From Shinella sp. WSJ-2 (GTDB taxonomy: Bacteria > Pseudomonadota > Alphaproteobacteria > Rhizobiales > Rhizobiaceae): DNA of 64,000 bases. The translations under genes were made by a program, and so were the position numbers. The stretch's first letter is position 1. Each line of letters opens with the position of its first letter. Positions 26,054 to 35,418 of this stretch are shown here, piece by piece. Location: contig NZ_QWBU01000007.1 of the NCBI RefSeq assembly GCF_003432075.1, positions 1 through 64,000 of the forward strand. The letters are read 5' to 3'. Under the pieces are notes generated by a model, which saw nothing but the letters and a program-made list of their open reading frames with translations, was not told where the DNA came from and searched no databases.

Positions 26054-27073
26054 ATGAGCGAATCGAAATCCTTCATTTCGGGCTGCAAGGGCCTGAGCCT
26101 CACCGAAGACGAAAAGGCCTTCTTCCGCAGCGAGCGGCCCTGGGGCTTCATCCTGTTCGGCCGCAATATCGGCGATCCCGCCCAGGTCGCGAACCTGACG
26201 GCGGAAATGCGCGACTGCATCGGCGGCGGCAGCGATATTCCCGTGCTGATCGACCAGGAGGGCGGCCGCGTCCAGCGCATCAAGCCGCCGCATGTCCAGC
26301 AATATCCGAATGCCGCCGCACTGGGCGCCATCTACCGCGCGGATGCGGAAAAGGGCCTGCGCGCCGCCTGGCTGATGTCGCGCCTGCACGCCTTTGATCT
26401 CTATCGGCTCGGCATCAATGTCGATTGCCTGCCGGTGCTGGATGTCGCCGTGCCTGGCGTGCACGATGTCATCGGCAACCGCGCCTATGGCCAGGAGCCG
26501 GAGATCGTCTCGGCCATGGGCAAGGCAGCGGCCGAGGGCCTGAAGGCGGGCGGCCTGCTGCCGATCATGAAACATATGCCGGGCCACGGCCGCACCATGG
26601 TCGATTCCCATCATGACCTGCCGGTGGTGCATGCCGGCCGCGAAGAGCTCGAAGCCTGCGACTTCGTACCCTTCCGCCGCATGAAGGACGAACTGATGGG
26701 GATGTCCGCCCATATCGTGTTCACCGCGATCGACGCGGACAATCCGGCGACGACCTCGGCCAAGGTGGTGCGCGAGATTATCCGCGGCCATATGGGCTTC
26801 GACGGCCTGCTCATGTCCGACGACGTGTCGATGAACGCGCTGAAGGGCGATATTGCCGAAAGAACCCGGGGAATCATCGCCGCCGGCCTCGACATGGTGT
26901 TGCATTGCCATGGCATCATGGACGAAATGATCATGGTGACCGAAAACGCGCCGCCCCTGACCGGCGAAAGCCTGCGGCGCGCCAAGGCGGTCCGTGCGGC
27001 CTTCACGACGCCCGACGGCGCGGACGAACAGGCGCTGCGCGAAGAGTTCAATGCCATGATCGCGGTGTCCTGA
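26054..27073 (+). CDS. nagZ: beta-N-acetylhexosaminidase NagZ
   Basis: A 339-residue glycoside hydrolase family 3 enzyme that removes GlcNAc from anhydro-muropeptides in cytosolic peptidoglycan recycling. The catalytic loop KHMPGHGRTMVDSHHDLP (173-190) carries the family His and Asp; the common form is KHFPGHG, so Met replaces Phe here. The substrate-binding DQEGGRVQRIKPPH and the nucleophile region LLMSDDVSMNAL are intact. The start at ATG 26054 gives the normal N-terminus. Neighbours are the SPOR protein and scpA. Confidence 0.96.
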   Translation: MSESKSFISGCKGLSLTEDEKAFFRSERPWGFILFGRNIGDPAQVANLTAEMRDCIGGGSDIPVLIDQEGGRVQRIKPPHVQQYPNAAALGAIYRADAEKGLRAAWLMSRLHAFDLYRLGINVDCLPVLDVAVPGVHDVIGNRAYGQEPEIVSAMGKAAAEGLKAGGLLPIMKHMPGHGRTMVDSHHDLPVVHAGREELEACDFVPFRRMKDELMGMSAHIVFTAIDADNPATTSAKVVREIIRGHMGFDGLLMSDDVSMNALKGDIAERTRGIIAAGLDMVLHCHGIMDEMIMVTENAPPLTGESLRRAKAVRAAFTTPDGADEQALREEFNAMIAVS

Positions 27074-27147
27074 AGCGCCGCACAAGGAGCTGCGTGTTAG
27101 GACCTGGAAGCAAGCCACAGAAGAACGACCGCGGCGCGGCAGCACCG

Positions 27148-27963
27148 ATGGACGATCTGTGGCAGGATGGCGGCGAGGGGCGGGGGCTTTCTGAGGAGAG
27201 CCTCGTCGTCGATCTCGCCGGCTTCGAAGGCCCGCTCGACCTGCTACTGCATCTCGCCCGCACGCAAAAAGTTGATCTCACACGCATCTCCGTGCTGGCG
27301 CTCGCCGAGCAGTACCTCGCCTTCATCGACAAGGCGCGGAAGATCCGCATCGAGCTAGCCGCCGATTATCTCGTCATGGCGGCGTGGCTCGCCTATCTCA
27401 AATCCCGCCTGCTGATCCCCAAACAGGCCAAGGACGATGGTCCCTCGGGCGAGGAAATGGCGGCGAGCCTTGCCTTCCGCCTGAAGCGGTTGGAGGCGAT
27501 GCGCGATGCCGCGACGCGTCTCGTCAATCGCAACCGCCTCGGCCGCGACGTCTTCGCCCGGGGCATGCCGGAGCATATCCCGACGGAGCGCCGCTCTGCC
27601 TTCGAAGCCTCGCTATACGATCTGCTCAACGCCTATTCGTCGCTGCGCCAGCGCCACGCGATCACGCAGGTTACCATCGAGAAGCGCAATGTCTGGTCGC
27701 TTTCCGATGCCCGCGAAATCCTGTCGCTGCTCGTCGGCGGCTTTGCGGATGACGACTGGACGGCGCTCGACCATTTCATGATGCGCTACCTGACCGATCC
27801 GACCGAGCGCACCACGGCGATCGCCAGCGCGTTTGCCGCAACGCTGGAACTGGTGCGGGAAGGGCGCCTGGAGCTTCGTCAGGACGGCGTGTTCCAGCCG
27901 ATCTATCTGCGCCGCGGCCCGAAGCCCGATGGCAACGACGAGGGGAACGCCGATAATGGCTGA
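27148..27963 (+). CDS. scpA: segregation and condensation protein A
   Basis: A 271-residue kleisin subunit of the SMC-ScpA-ScpB condensin. The N-terminal SMC-binding helix (DLAGFEGPLDLLLHLARTQK) and DYLVMAAWLAYLKSRLLIPK are hallmark ScpA sequence, and the C-terminal winged-helix part ends PIYLRRGPKPDG. ATG 27148 was chosen; a GTG about 54 bases upstream would add a non-conserved leader. Its stop overlaps scpB by eight bases, so the two are translationally coupled. Confidence 0.95.
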   Translation: MDDLWQDGGEGRGLSEESLVVDLAGFEGPLDLLLHLARTQKVDLTRISVLALAEQYLAFIDKARKIRIELAADYLVMAAWLAYLKSRLLIPKQAKDDGPSGEEMAASLAFRLKRLEAMRDAATRLVNRNRLGRDVFARGMPEHIPTERRSAFEASLYDLLNAYSSLRQRHAITQVTIEKRNVWSLSDAREILSLLVGGFADDDWTALDHFMMRYLTDPTERTTAIASAFAATLELVREGRLELRQDGVFQPIYLRRGPKPDGNDEGNADNG

Positions 27964-28657
27964 CGGGGACGACGAGATGGACGGCGGCACGATCGTCGAT
28001 CCGCGCCGGCTGCATGAGGCCGCGCGCATCGCCGAGGCGCTGGTCTTCGCCTCCGCCGGGCCGGTGTCGCAGAGCTACATCGCCGAGCGCCTGCCGCGCG
28101 GCGTCGATGTGTTGCATGTCATGCGTGAACTGAAGGGCCTCTATGCCGGGCGCGGCGTCAATCTCGTACAGGTCGATGACGGCTGGGCTTTTCGCACGGC
28201 GCCGGACCTGTCCTTCGTGATCCGCACCGACGAGACGGAGGTGCGCAAATTGTCGCGCGCCGCGCTTGAGGTGCTATCGATCATTGCCTACCACCAGCCG
28301 GTCACGCGCGCCGAGATCGAGGAGATCAGAGGCGTGCAAACCTCCAAGGGCACGCTCGACGTGCTGATGGAGGCGGGCTGGGTGCGCTTTCGCGGCCGCC
28401 GCCGCACGCCCGGCCGCCCCGTCACCTTCGGCACGACGCGCGATTTCCTCGATCATTTCGGCCTCGAGGAACTGCGCGATCTGCCCGGTCTCGAAGAATT
28501 GAAGGGCGCCGGCCTTCTTTCCGGCCGCATTCCCTCCAATTTTCAGGTACCCCTGCCGCTCGGCGAGGACGAACTGGCGGAGGACGAGGACCCGATTACC
28601 CAGCTCGACCTGGAGGAGCTCGGTCTCTTGACACCTGGTGGGAAAGAAGACGAATAG
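27956..28657 (+). CDS. scpB: segregation and condensation protein B
   Basis: A 233-residue kleisin-interacting tandem-winged-helix protein that dimerises and binds ScpA. Typical motifs are EALVFASAGPVSQSYIAERL, LEVLSIIAYHQPVTRAEIEE and GRPVTFGTTRDFLDHFGLEE. An acidic C-terminus (LAEDEDPITQLDLEELG) follows. Its start overlaps the 3' end of scpA. With SMC (not in the window) it organises the replicated chromosome. Confidence 0.96.
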   Translation: MADGDDEMDGGTIVDPRRLHEAARIAEALVFASAGPVSQSYIAERLPRGVDVLHVMRELKGLYAGRGVNLVQVDDGWAFRTAPDLSFVIRTDETEVRKLSRAALEVLSIIAYHQPVTRAEIEEIRGVQTSKGTLDVLMEAGWVRFRGRRRTPGRPVTFGTTRDFLDHFGLEELRDLPGLEELKGAGLLSGRIPSNFQVPLPLGEDELAEDEDPITQLDLEELGLLTPGGKEDE

Positions 28658-28762
28658 GCGAAGGTATGGGCTGGGCCCATGCGCTTCCGCGGTAAGCGAA
28701 TAAAAAAATCGGTTCAGGCAGGACTGTGGCCGGCCCCGCCGGTGACATGGAAAGATTTGGCA

Positions 28763-29866
28763 ATGGCTTCGGACCCCTCGGGCTCCAGCGATATAGAGAC
28801 GAGACGGGCATCGGCGGTGACCTTCGCGGCGCGCTTGGCCTTTGAAGACATCCATCACAGCTACCAGAACAAGCAGACGATCCGCGGCATCTCGCTGACG
28901 GCTGAGCCCGGCGAAGTGCTCTGCCTGCTCGGCCCTTCCGGTTCCGGCAAGACGACGCTTTTGCGCATCGCCGCTGGCATCGAGGCGCAGACCGCAGGCC
29001 GCGTCCTGCTCAACGACCGCGAGATCGCCGGCCCAAGCACCTTCCTGCCGCCGGAACGGCGCGGCGTCGGCCTGATGTTCCAGGATTTTGCGCTCTTTCC
29101 GCATATGTCGGTGCTCGACAATGTGCGCTTTGGCCTGACGGCGCTGCCGCGCGCCGAAGCGGAGGCTGAGGCCGAAGTGGCGCTGGAGCGCGTCGGCCTG
29201 TCGCACTATGCCCAAAAGTTTCCGCACATGCTGTCGGGCGGTGAGCAGCAGCGCGTCGCTCTGGCCCGCGCGCTCGCACCGCGCCCTTCCGTGCTGCTGA
29301 TGGACGAACCGTTTTCCGGCCTCGACTCACGCCTGAAGGATTCCATACGCGCCGACACGCTGTCGATTTTGCGCCAGTCGCGCGCCAGTGCCATCGTCGT
29401 CACGCATGATGCCGAGGAGGCAATGCGCATGGGCGATCGGATCGCGCTTTTGAAGGACGGCTGCCTCGTGCAGGTCGGCACGGCGGAAGAGCTTTACCTT
29501 CATCCGAAGGACATTTTTGCCGCGGCGTTTTTCTCCGAGATCAACGAGTTTTCGGGTCATGTACGCGGCGGTGTCGTGGAAACGCCACTCGGCAATGTGG
29601 ACGGAAGCCGCTTCCGGGACGGCCAGAAGGTGCATATCGCCGTGCGGCTCTCCGGGCTTCGGGTTTTGGAGACGGGCGGCGAAATTCCGGCGCGCATATT
29701 GTCGCGGCGGTTTCTCGGCGTCGTGGAGCTGCTGAACCTCGCCATACCCGGCACCGACAGGCCGGTTCGGGCGCGCGTGAGGGCAGACCAACTGGCGGCC
29801 GGATTGCGTGACGTCACGCTTTCGGCTAACCAGCGGGATATTCTAGTGTTTGAAAAAGACAACTGA
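28763..29866 (+). CDS. ABC transporter ATP-binding protein, FbpC/PotA type, without adjacent permease
   Basis: A 367-residue ATPase. Walker A GPSGSGKTT (57-65), Q-loop FQDFALFPH, signature LSGGEQQR (about 157-164), Walker B LLMDEP and switch His in VVTHD are all intact. A C-terminal TOBE-like regulatory domain (about 245-365) indicates the ferric iron/polyamine/sulfate importer class. No permease or binding-protein gene is adjacent, so its partner must be encoded elsewhere. It lies between scpB and tatA, on the same strand. ATG 28763 was chosen; an in-frame ATG 84 bases upstream gives a basic leader. Confidence 0.88.
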   Translation: MASDPSGSSDIETRRASAVTFAARLAFEDIHHSYQNKQTIRGISLTAEPGEVLCLLGPSGSGKTTLLRIAAGIEAQTAGRVLLNDREIAGPSTFLPPERRGVGLMFQDFALFPHMSVLDNVRFGLTALPRAEAEAEAEVALERVGLSHYAQKFPHMLSGGEQQRVALARALAPRPSVLLMDEPFSGLDSRLKDSIRADTLSILRQSRASAIVVTHDAEEAMRMGDRIALLKDGCLVQVGTAEELYLHPKDIFAAAFFSEINEFSGHVRGGVVETPLGNVDGSRFRDGQKVHIAVRLSGLRVLETGGEIPARILSRRFLGVVELLNLAIPGTDRPVRARVRADQLAAGLRDVTLSANQRDILVFEKDN

Positions 29867-29908
29867 ACGTCTTACATCGGGGTAAGGGTTCGTAAGGGAG
29901 CAAGGAAA

Positions 29909-30106
29909 ATGGGTTCTTTCAGCATCTGGCATTGGCTGATCGTTCTGGTGGTTGTGCTGCTGCTGTTCGGCCGCGGCAAGATTCCGGAACTGATGGGCGA
30001 CGTGGCCAAGGGTATCAAGAACTTCAAGAAGGGCATGTCCGACGAGGAGGCCGCTGCCGCCGACCAGGCGAAGACGGTCGATCACAAGGCCGACGAGGTC
30101 AAGTGA
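29909..30106 (+). CDS. tatA: twin-arginine translocase subunit TatA
   Basis: A 65-residue protein with one N-terminal membrane helix ([18 protein letters not shown]) and the hinge [20 protein letters not shown] leading to an amphipathic helix and a short acidic/basic tail. TatA oligomerises to form the passage for folded proteins. AAGGAAA precedes the ATG. It is the first gene of tatABC. Confidence 0.97.
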   Translation: MGSFSIWHWLIVLVVVLLLFGRGKIPELMGDVAKGIKNFKKGMSDEEAAAADQAKTVDHKADEVK

Positions 30107-30156
30107 CCGGCATCCGGCCGTGGACTTCTGGTTCCGGCCTATGAGGACAGTTTTCT

Positions 30157-30783
30157 ATGCTTGATGTCGGCTGGACCGAGATACTCGTCATCGCCATCGT
30201 TCTGATCATCGTGGTGGGTCCGAAGGACCTTCCGCAGATGCTTAGAACATTTGGCCGCATGGTCTCCAAGATGCGCGGCATGGCGGGCGATTTCCGTCAG
30301 CAGTTCGATGAGGCATTGCGCGAGGCCGACCTGGACGACGTGCGCAAGACAATCGGTGAAGCGCAGAAGTTGAATCCGCTCAACACGATCCGGGATGCGG
30401 TCAATCCGCTGCGCCAGATGGGCGACGACTTGAAAGCCGATCTCCACAAGGCAACCAGTTCCGTCACGACACCGACGCCTTCGGCTAACCCGGCCGAGAG
30501 CGTGTCCAGCGCGCCGGTTGCCGTTCCTGCCGAGGTGGCGAAGCCCGCTTCCGCCGAACCCGTCGCCGCCGTGCCGCTCAAGGCCGGCCCGGTCCGCAAG
30601 ACGGCGAAGAAGAAGGCCGATGACGGCGCCGCCCCGGTGGCAAAGCCGCGTAAGACGGCCGCGAAGGCCGAGGCCGAGCCGAAGAAGGCTGCCGCCAAGG
30701 CGCCCGCGGCCAAGAAGGCGGCTCCCGCCAAGGCGGCGACCGCCAAAACCAAGACTGCGAAGACCAAGAAGGGCGAGGCATGA
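30157..30783 (+). CDS. tatB: twin-arginine translocase subunit TatB
   Basis: A 208-residue protein. The N-terminal MLDVGWTEILVIAIVLIIVV membrane helix and GPKDLPQMLRTFGRM hinge define TatB. The amphipathic helix (about 30-90) is followed by a long Ala/Lys/Pro tail (KKAAAKAPAAKKAAPAKAAT), longer than in E. coli but usual in rhizobia. It forms the twin-arginine signal receptor with TatC, whose start overlaps its stop by four bases (ATGA). Confidence 0.97.
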   Translation: MLDVGWTEILVIAIVLIIVVGPKDLPQMLRTFGRMVSKMRGMAGDFRQQFDEALREADLDDVRKTIGEAQKLNPLNTIRDAVNPLRQMGDDLKADLHKATSSVTTPTPSANPAESVSSAPVAVPAEVAKPASAEPVAAVPLKAGPVRKTAKKKADDGAAPVAKPRKTAAKAEAEPKKAAAKAPAAKKAAPAKAATAKTKTAKTKKGEA

Positions 30784-31610
30784 GCGGCGACATTGACGAC
30801 AAGCCCCAGCCGCTGATCGAGCATCTGATCGAACTGCGCCGCCGCCTGCTTTGGGCCGTCGGTGCGTTTTTCATCGCTTTCCTGGTCTGTTTCTATTTCG
30901 CCAAGCAGCTCTTCAATCTGCTCGTCCTGCCCTTCAAATGGGCGGTGGAATGGGCTGGGCTGACACACCGAAATGTCGAGCTGATTTATACGGCGCCACA
31001 GGAATTCTTTTTCACGCAGATCAAGGTCGCCATGTTCGGCGCTCTGGTCATCGCGTTCCCTGTTATCGCCCAGCAGGTCTACAAGTTCGTGGCGCCCGGC
31101 CTCTACAAGAACGAGCGCGCCGCCTTCCTGCCGTTCCTGATCGCGTCGCCGATCCTGTTCCTCATCGGCGCGGCGTTGGTCTATTTCTTCTTCACGCCCA
31201 TGGTCATGTGGTTCTTCCTCGCCATGGAGCAGGGCGGCGGCGAAGGCCAGGTATCGATCCAGCTCCTGCCGAAGGTGTCCGAATATCTCAGCCTCATCAT
31301 GTCGCTGATCTTCGCCTTCGGACTGGTGTTCCAGCTTCCAGTGATCTCGTCGCTTCTGGTGCGCGCCGGTTTCATCACGTCGCAATCGCTGAAGGACAAG
31401 CGTAAATACGCAATCGTCATCGCCTTCGTCGTGGCCGCCGTACTGACGCCGCCGGATCCGGTTTCCCAGATCGGCCTTGCACTGCCGGCCATCCTTCTCT
31501 ACGAGATTTCCATCTATACGGCCCGACTCATCGAACGGCAGCGGGCGAGCGTCTCGAACGCGCAGGATGCGGAAAACGAGGTCGCTGCAACGCAGGGCGA
31601 AGCCGACTGA
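30780..31610 (+). CDS. tatC: twin-arginine translocase subunit TatC
   Basis: A 276-residue polytopic protein with six membrane helices. The N-terminal signal-recognition motif LIEHLIELRRRLLW and the conserved cytosolic and periplasmic loops (FFTQIKVAMFGALVIAFPVI and FGLVFQLPVISSLL) identify TatC. It overlaps tatB by four bases and completes the tatABC operon. serS starts 63 bases later on the same strand. Confidence 0.98.
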   Translation: MSGDIDDKPQPLIEHLIELRRRLLWAVGAFFIAFLVCFYFAKQLFNLLVLPFKWAVEWAGLTHRNVELIYTAPQEFFFTQIKVAMFGALVIAFPVIAQQVYKFVAPGLYKNERAAFLPFLIASPILFLIGAALVYFFFTPMVMWFFLAMEQGGGEGQVSIQLLPKVSEYLSLIMSLIFAFGLVFQLPVISSLLVRAGFITSQSLKDKRKYAIVIAFVVAAVLTPPDPVSQIGLALPAILLYEISIYTARLIERQRASVSNAQDAENEVAATQGEAD

Positions 31611-31673
31611 GGCTTCGCCGGCGGGTCGCTGCCGGGCGGGATGGGCTCCATCCACGCAACGCCTGGAACGACA

Positions 31674-32957
31674 ATGCTTGATATCAAATGGATCCGCGAC
31701 AACGCTGCCGCCCTTGACGCCGCCCTGGCCAAGCGCGGCGCGAGCCCTCTTGCCCAGAGCCTCATCGATCTCGACGAGAAGCGTCGCAGCGTCATCCAGA
31801 AGGCGCAGGACATGCAGTCGCGCCGCAACGCTGCCTCCAAGGAGATCGGCGCGGCCATGGCCGCCAAGAACAGCGAGCTTGCCGACAAGCTGAAGGCCGA
31901 AGTCTCGGCCATCAAGGATCAGCTCCCGGCCGCCGAGGAAGAAGAGCGCCAGGTCACCGCCGAGCTCAACGACGCCCTGTCGCGCATCCCGAACATTCCG
32001 CTTGATGACGTGCCGGTCGGTTCGGACGAGACCGGCAATGTGGAAAAGCACAAATGGGGCAGCAAGCCCGGCTGGAACCACAAGCCGCTGGAGCATTACG
32101 AAATCGGCGAAGCCCTCGGCTATATGGATTTCGAGGCAGCAGCAAAAATCGCCGGTTCACGCTTCACCGTGCTGAAGGGCCAGCTGGCGCGTCTGGAACG
32201 CGCGCTCGGCCAGTTCATGCTCGACGTGCATACGCAAGAGCACGGCTATACGGAAGTCCATGCGCCGCTGCTCGTGCGCGACGATGCCATGTTCGGCACC
32301 GGCCAGCTGCCGAAGTTTTCCGAAGATCTCTTCCGCACCACGGATGGCCGCTGGCTGATTCCGACCGCCGAAGTCTCGCTCACCAATCTCGTGCGCGAAG
32401 ACATTCTCGATCAGGAAAAGCTGCCGCTGCGCTTCACCGCGCTGACGCCGTGCTTCCGCTCGGAGGCCGGCTCGTCGGGTCGAGACACGCGCGGCATGCT
32501 GCGCCAGCACCAGTTCATGAAGTGCGAGCTCGTCTCGATCACCGACGCCGAAAGCGCCATCGACGAGCATGAGCGCATGACGGCCTGCGCGGAAGAAATC
32601 CTCAAGCGCCTCGGCCTGCATTACCGCGTCATGACGCTCTGCACCGGCGACATGGGCTTTGGTGCCCGCAAGACCTACGATCTGGAAGTCTGGCTGCCGG
32701 GACAGGATACGTTCCGCGAAATCTCGTCCTGCTCGGTCTGCGGCGATTTCCAGGGCCGCCGCATGAATGCGCGTTATCGCGGCAAGGACGACAAGGCGAC
32801 GAAGTTCGTGCACACGCTGAACGGCTCGGGCACCGCCGTCGGCCGCGCTCTGATCGCTGTTCTGGAAAATTACCTCAATGCCGACGGCTCGGTCACTGTG
32901 CCGGAAGTCCTGCTGCCCTATATGGGCGGCCTGACGAAGATCGAGAAGGCCGCGTAA
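31674..32957 (+). CDS. serS: seryl-tRNA synthetase
   Basis: A 427-residue class II synthetase that charges tRNA-Ser and tRNA-Sec-type acceptors. An N-terminal coiled-coil arm (about 30-100; [19 protein letters not shown]) is followed by the catalytic core with motif 2 ([20 protein letters not shown]) and motif 3 ([18 protein letters not shown]). ATG 31674 ([10 protein letters not shown]) has GGAACG upstream and is the conserved start. surE begins four bases after the stop. Confidence 0.98.
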   Translation: MLDIKWIRDNAAALDAALAKRGASPLAQSLIDLDEKRRSVIQKAQDMQSRRNAASKEIGAAMAAKNSELADKLKAEVSAIKDQLPAAEEEERQVTAELNDALSRIPNIPLDDVPVGSDETGNVEKHKWGSKPGWNHKPLEHYEIGEALGYMDFEAAAKIAGSRFTVLKGQLARLERALGQFMLDVHTQEHGYTEVHAPLLVRDDAMFGTGQLPKFSEDLFRTTDGRWLIPTAEVSLTNLVREDILDQEKLPLRFTALTPCFRSEAGSSGRDTRGMLRQHQFMKCELVSITDAESAIDEHERMTACAEEILKRLGLHYRVMTLCTGDMGFGARKTYDLEVWLPGQDTFREISSCSVCGDFQGRRMNARYRGKDDKATKFVHTLNGSGTAVGRALIAVLENYLNADGSVTVPEVLLPYMGGLTKIEKAA

Positions 32958-32961
32958 GTTC

Positions 32962-33732
32962 ATGCGCATCCTGCTGACCAATGACGACGGCATCCACGCC
33001 GAGGGCCTCGCGGCCCTCGAGCGGATCGCCCGCGAATTGACCGACGACGTCTGGATCGTGGCCCCGGAGACGGACCAGAGTGGCCTTGCGCATTCGCTGA
33101 CCCTTTCGGAACCCTTGCGTCTGCGCAAGATCGACGAGAAGCGTTTCGCCCTGCGCGGCACGCCCACCGACTGCGTGATCATGGGCGTGCGGGAAGTTCT
33201 GGACAGGAAGCCGGACCTCGTTCTCTCTGGCGTGAATGTCGGCGCCAACATGGCTGATGATGTGACCTATTCAGGCACGGTTGCCGGCGCCATAGAAGGC
33301 ACGCTGCAGGGCATCAAGTCCATGGCATTGAGCCAGGCCTACAACCATGCCGGCGGCCGCGTCGTACCGTGGGAAGTGGCCGAAAGCTTCGCGCCGAAAC
33401 TCATTCGCCAGCTGATGGATGTGGAACTGCCGGACTGGACGTTCTTCAACATCAATTTCCCTAACTGTGCGCCGTCCGATCTACAAGGCGTTGAAGTCAC
33501 GGCCCAGGGCAAGCTCGATTTCGGCCTGACGATCGAAGAACGCGCCGATGGTCGTGGCTTCCCCTATTACTGGCTGCGCTTCGGCGAGCGGAAGGGCGAT
33601 TTCCGCGCCGGCACGGACATCCATGCCGTGAAGAACCAAAAGATCTCCGTCACGCCGCTGAAGCTCGACCTGACGGATTATTCCGTGCTCGACCGCGTGC
33701 AGCGTGCGCTCAGTGGTGGAGACACGGATTGA
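32962..33732 (+). CDS. surE: 5'/3'-nucleotidase SurE
   Basis: A 256-residue metal-dependent survival protein phosphatase. The N-terminal metal site [15 protein letters not shown] (D8, D9) and [21 protein letters not shown] are diagnostic. SurE dephosphorylates nucleoside monophosphates and short polyphosphate. It sits in a serS-surE-pcm block followed by an NlpD-like gene, an order resembling surE-pcm-nlpD of gammaproteobacteria but without rpoS. Confidence 0.96.
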   Translation: MRILLTNDDGIHAEGLAALERIARELTDDVWIVAPETDQSGLAHSLTLSEPLRLRKIDEKRFALRGTPTDCVIMGVREVLDRKPDLVLSGVNVGANMADDVTYSGTVAGAIEGTLQGIKSMALSQAYNHAGGRVVPWEVAESFAPKLIRQLMDVELPDWTFFNINFPNCAPSDLQGVEVTAQGKLDFGLTIEERADGRGFPYYWLRFGERKGDFRAGTDIHAVKNQKISVTPLKLDLTDYSVLDRVQRALSGGDTD

Positions 33733-34385
33733 GCACGGGACGGGTGATCGAGAAGGAAGGTTTTGCGGCTCTGGCGCTGCGCCTGCGCGGGCAGGGCATC
33801 AACAATATCGAGCTTCTGACCGCCGTCGAGCAGACGCCCCGAACGCTGTTCGTGCCGCCGCAATTTGCTGGTGAGGCCTATTCGCGCCGCGTGCTGCCGC
33901 TCGATTGCGGCGCCTTCATGGAGGGCATCGATCTCTCGGTGCGCATCCTGCATCTCCTGAACCTCAAGGCCGGCCAGCGCATTCTCGAAGTCGGCACCGG
34001 CAGCGGCTTCACCGCCGCCGTCATGGGCCGTATGACCGAGCGCGTGTTGACCGTCGATCGCTACCGTACGCTCGTCACCAATGCGCAGGCCTCCATCGAC
34101 AAGGCGGGCATCCGCAATGTCATCGTGCGCCAGGCCGATGGCAGCAATGGGATGCCGGGCGAGGGGACCTTCGACCGCATCCTCGTCACCGCTGCCTTTC
34201 AGGCCTTGCCGCGCTTCTTTGCCGAACAGCTCGTCTCCGGCGGCATGCTGATTGCGCCCGTCATGGTCAGCGAAACCGAGTGTCGCATGCTGAAGCTGGT
34301 CAAAACCGGCAGCCGCTTCGATCGCGAGGACCTCTTCGAGGTGCCCTATCTGCCGATCGTGCCGCAAATGGCGCAGGCGCTTTAA
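33729..34385 (+). CDS. pcm: protein-L-isoaspartate O-methyltransferase
   Basis: A 218-residue SAM methyltransferase that repairs isoaspartyl sites. SAM motif I is [17 protein letters not shown] (about 84-100), and the family C-terminus [18 protein letters not shown] is present. The start is probably TTG 33729, overlapping the surE stop by four bases; GTG 33744 is an alternative. It is the second PCMT-family gene in the window, the other being beside tolC. Confidence 0.92.
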   Translation: MSTGRVIEKEGFAALALRLRGQGINNIELLTAVEQTPRTLFVPPQFAGEAYSRRVLPLDCGAFMEGIDLSVRILHLLNLKAGQRILEVGTGSGFTAAVMGRMTERVLTVDRYRTLVTNAQASIDKAGIRNVIVRQADGSNGMPGEGTFDRILVTAAFQALPRFFAEQLVSGGMLIAPVMVSETECRMLKLVKTGSRFDREDLFEVPYLPIVPQMAQAL

Positions 34386-34653
34386 GCCCGCCAAACCCTT
34401 TCCGAAATCCATATTTTGCGGCTCGGCCGGCCTTCGGCCGCTGAGTCTTGCGGCATTTCTGCGACAAAACGGGACCTTTGCCGCAGCCCGCCACACGCGG
34501 GGCGCGAATTCCTCTCGCAAATACAGCGCGTTAATGATTTGTTAACTTTGGTAAGCTTCGCGCAAGCTTCGGGGCGTAGGCCGATTACGAAGCACAAATT
34601 CCAAGCAGAACGACGGTTTTCCAGTGGTTTCCGAAGTTCCGATGGAGAGGGCA

Positions 34654-35280
34654 ATGTACGTTTCGAACAGGATCGCCAGCAGCTCGACCAATGACAGCCT
34701 CGCTTATCTCGCGACCAAGGCTGCAGGGAAGACGACTGAAGAAAATGCTGAGGCCGCGTCGACTGCGCACCTCGCTGGCGGCAGCTATGATCCGTCCGCC
34801 CATGTCGGCCTGTCCGTCGATGCACTCCTCGTGCTCAGCGTCGCCAAGGAAGAGACGACTTACAGTCAGCCGTCGCTGACGGAGGCCGAGCGCAACAATC
34901 TCGATACGTTGGACCTCGAGAAGCGCGAATACGCGGCCTATGGCCACTTCCTCGAGAATGACGACCGTAAGAGCTACTACCGCGCTTACATCGAGTATTT
35001 CGACAGCATGCCGGTCGAAGACCAGCGCAGCGGCCGTTATGCTGGTACCCGTGAACCTGCCGTCTCGGCGCTGCGTGCGATTGCCTACAATGAAAGCGCT
35101 CTCGAGATGACGACGCCGGATGCCGCCCTCGAGAATGCAACAGCCAACGGCGACCGTAACCAGCGTCGCGCGACGCCGATCTCGGCGATCTTCCAGCCGA
35201 GTGCCGGCGATTATGAGAACGTCGCCCGTGTCTCCGGCCGCATTTCGCGCGCCGACAGCATGTACGCAACCGGCTTCTGA
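34654..35280 (+). CDS. hypothetical soluble protein between pcm and the NlpD-like gene
   Basis: A 208-residue protein (MYVSNRIASSSTNDSLAYLA...). The start is supported by GGAGAGGG just upstream. There is no signal peptide or membrane helix. The middle (LTEAERNNLDTLDLEKREYAA, FLENDDRKSYYRAYIEYFDSM) looks helical, and the ends are Ser/Thr/Ala-rich and probably flexible. It has its own leader with a TTGTTAACTTTGG-type AT island near 34540. No family was recognised. Confidence 0.72.
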   Translation: MYVSNRIASSSTNDSLAYLATKAAGKTTEENAEAASTAHLAGGSYDPSAHVGLSVDALLVLSVAKEETTYSQPSLTEAERNNLDTLDLEKREYAAYGHFLENDDRKSYYRAYIEYFDSMPVEDQRSGRYAGTREPAVSALRAIAYNESALEMTTPDAALENATANGDRNQRRATPISAIFQPSAGDYENVARVSGRISRADSMYATGF

Positions 35281-35418
35281 CGCGTGGCCGCCTGCGCTGG
35301 CGTGCCATGGTTATCAATTTATCAAAAAACCGTTGCAGATAGCTTGGTTTTAACCGGGCAGTAACTCTAACGCGCTTTAATCGGCCTACATCAAGTAGCG
35401 TACCGATTGGGTAGTCTC

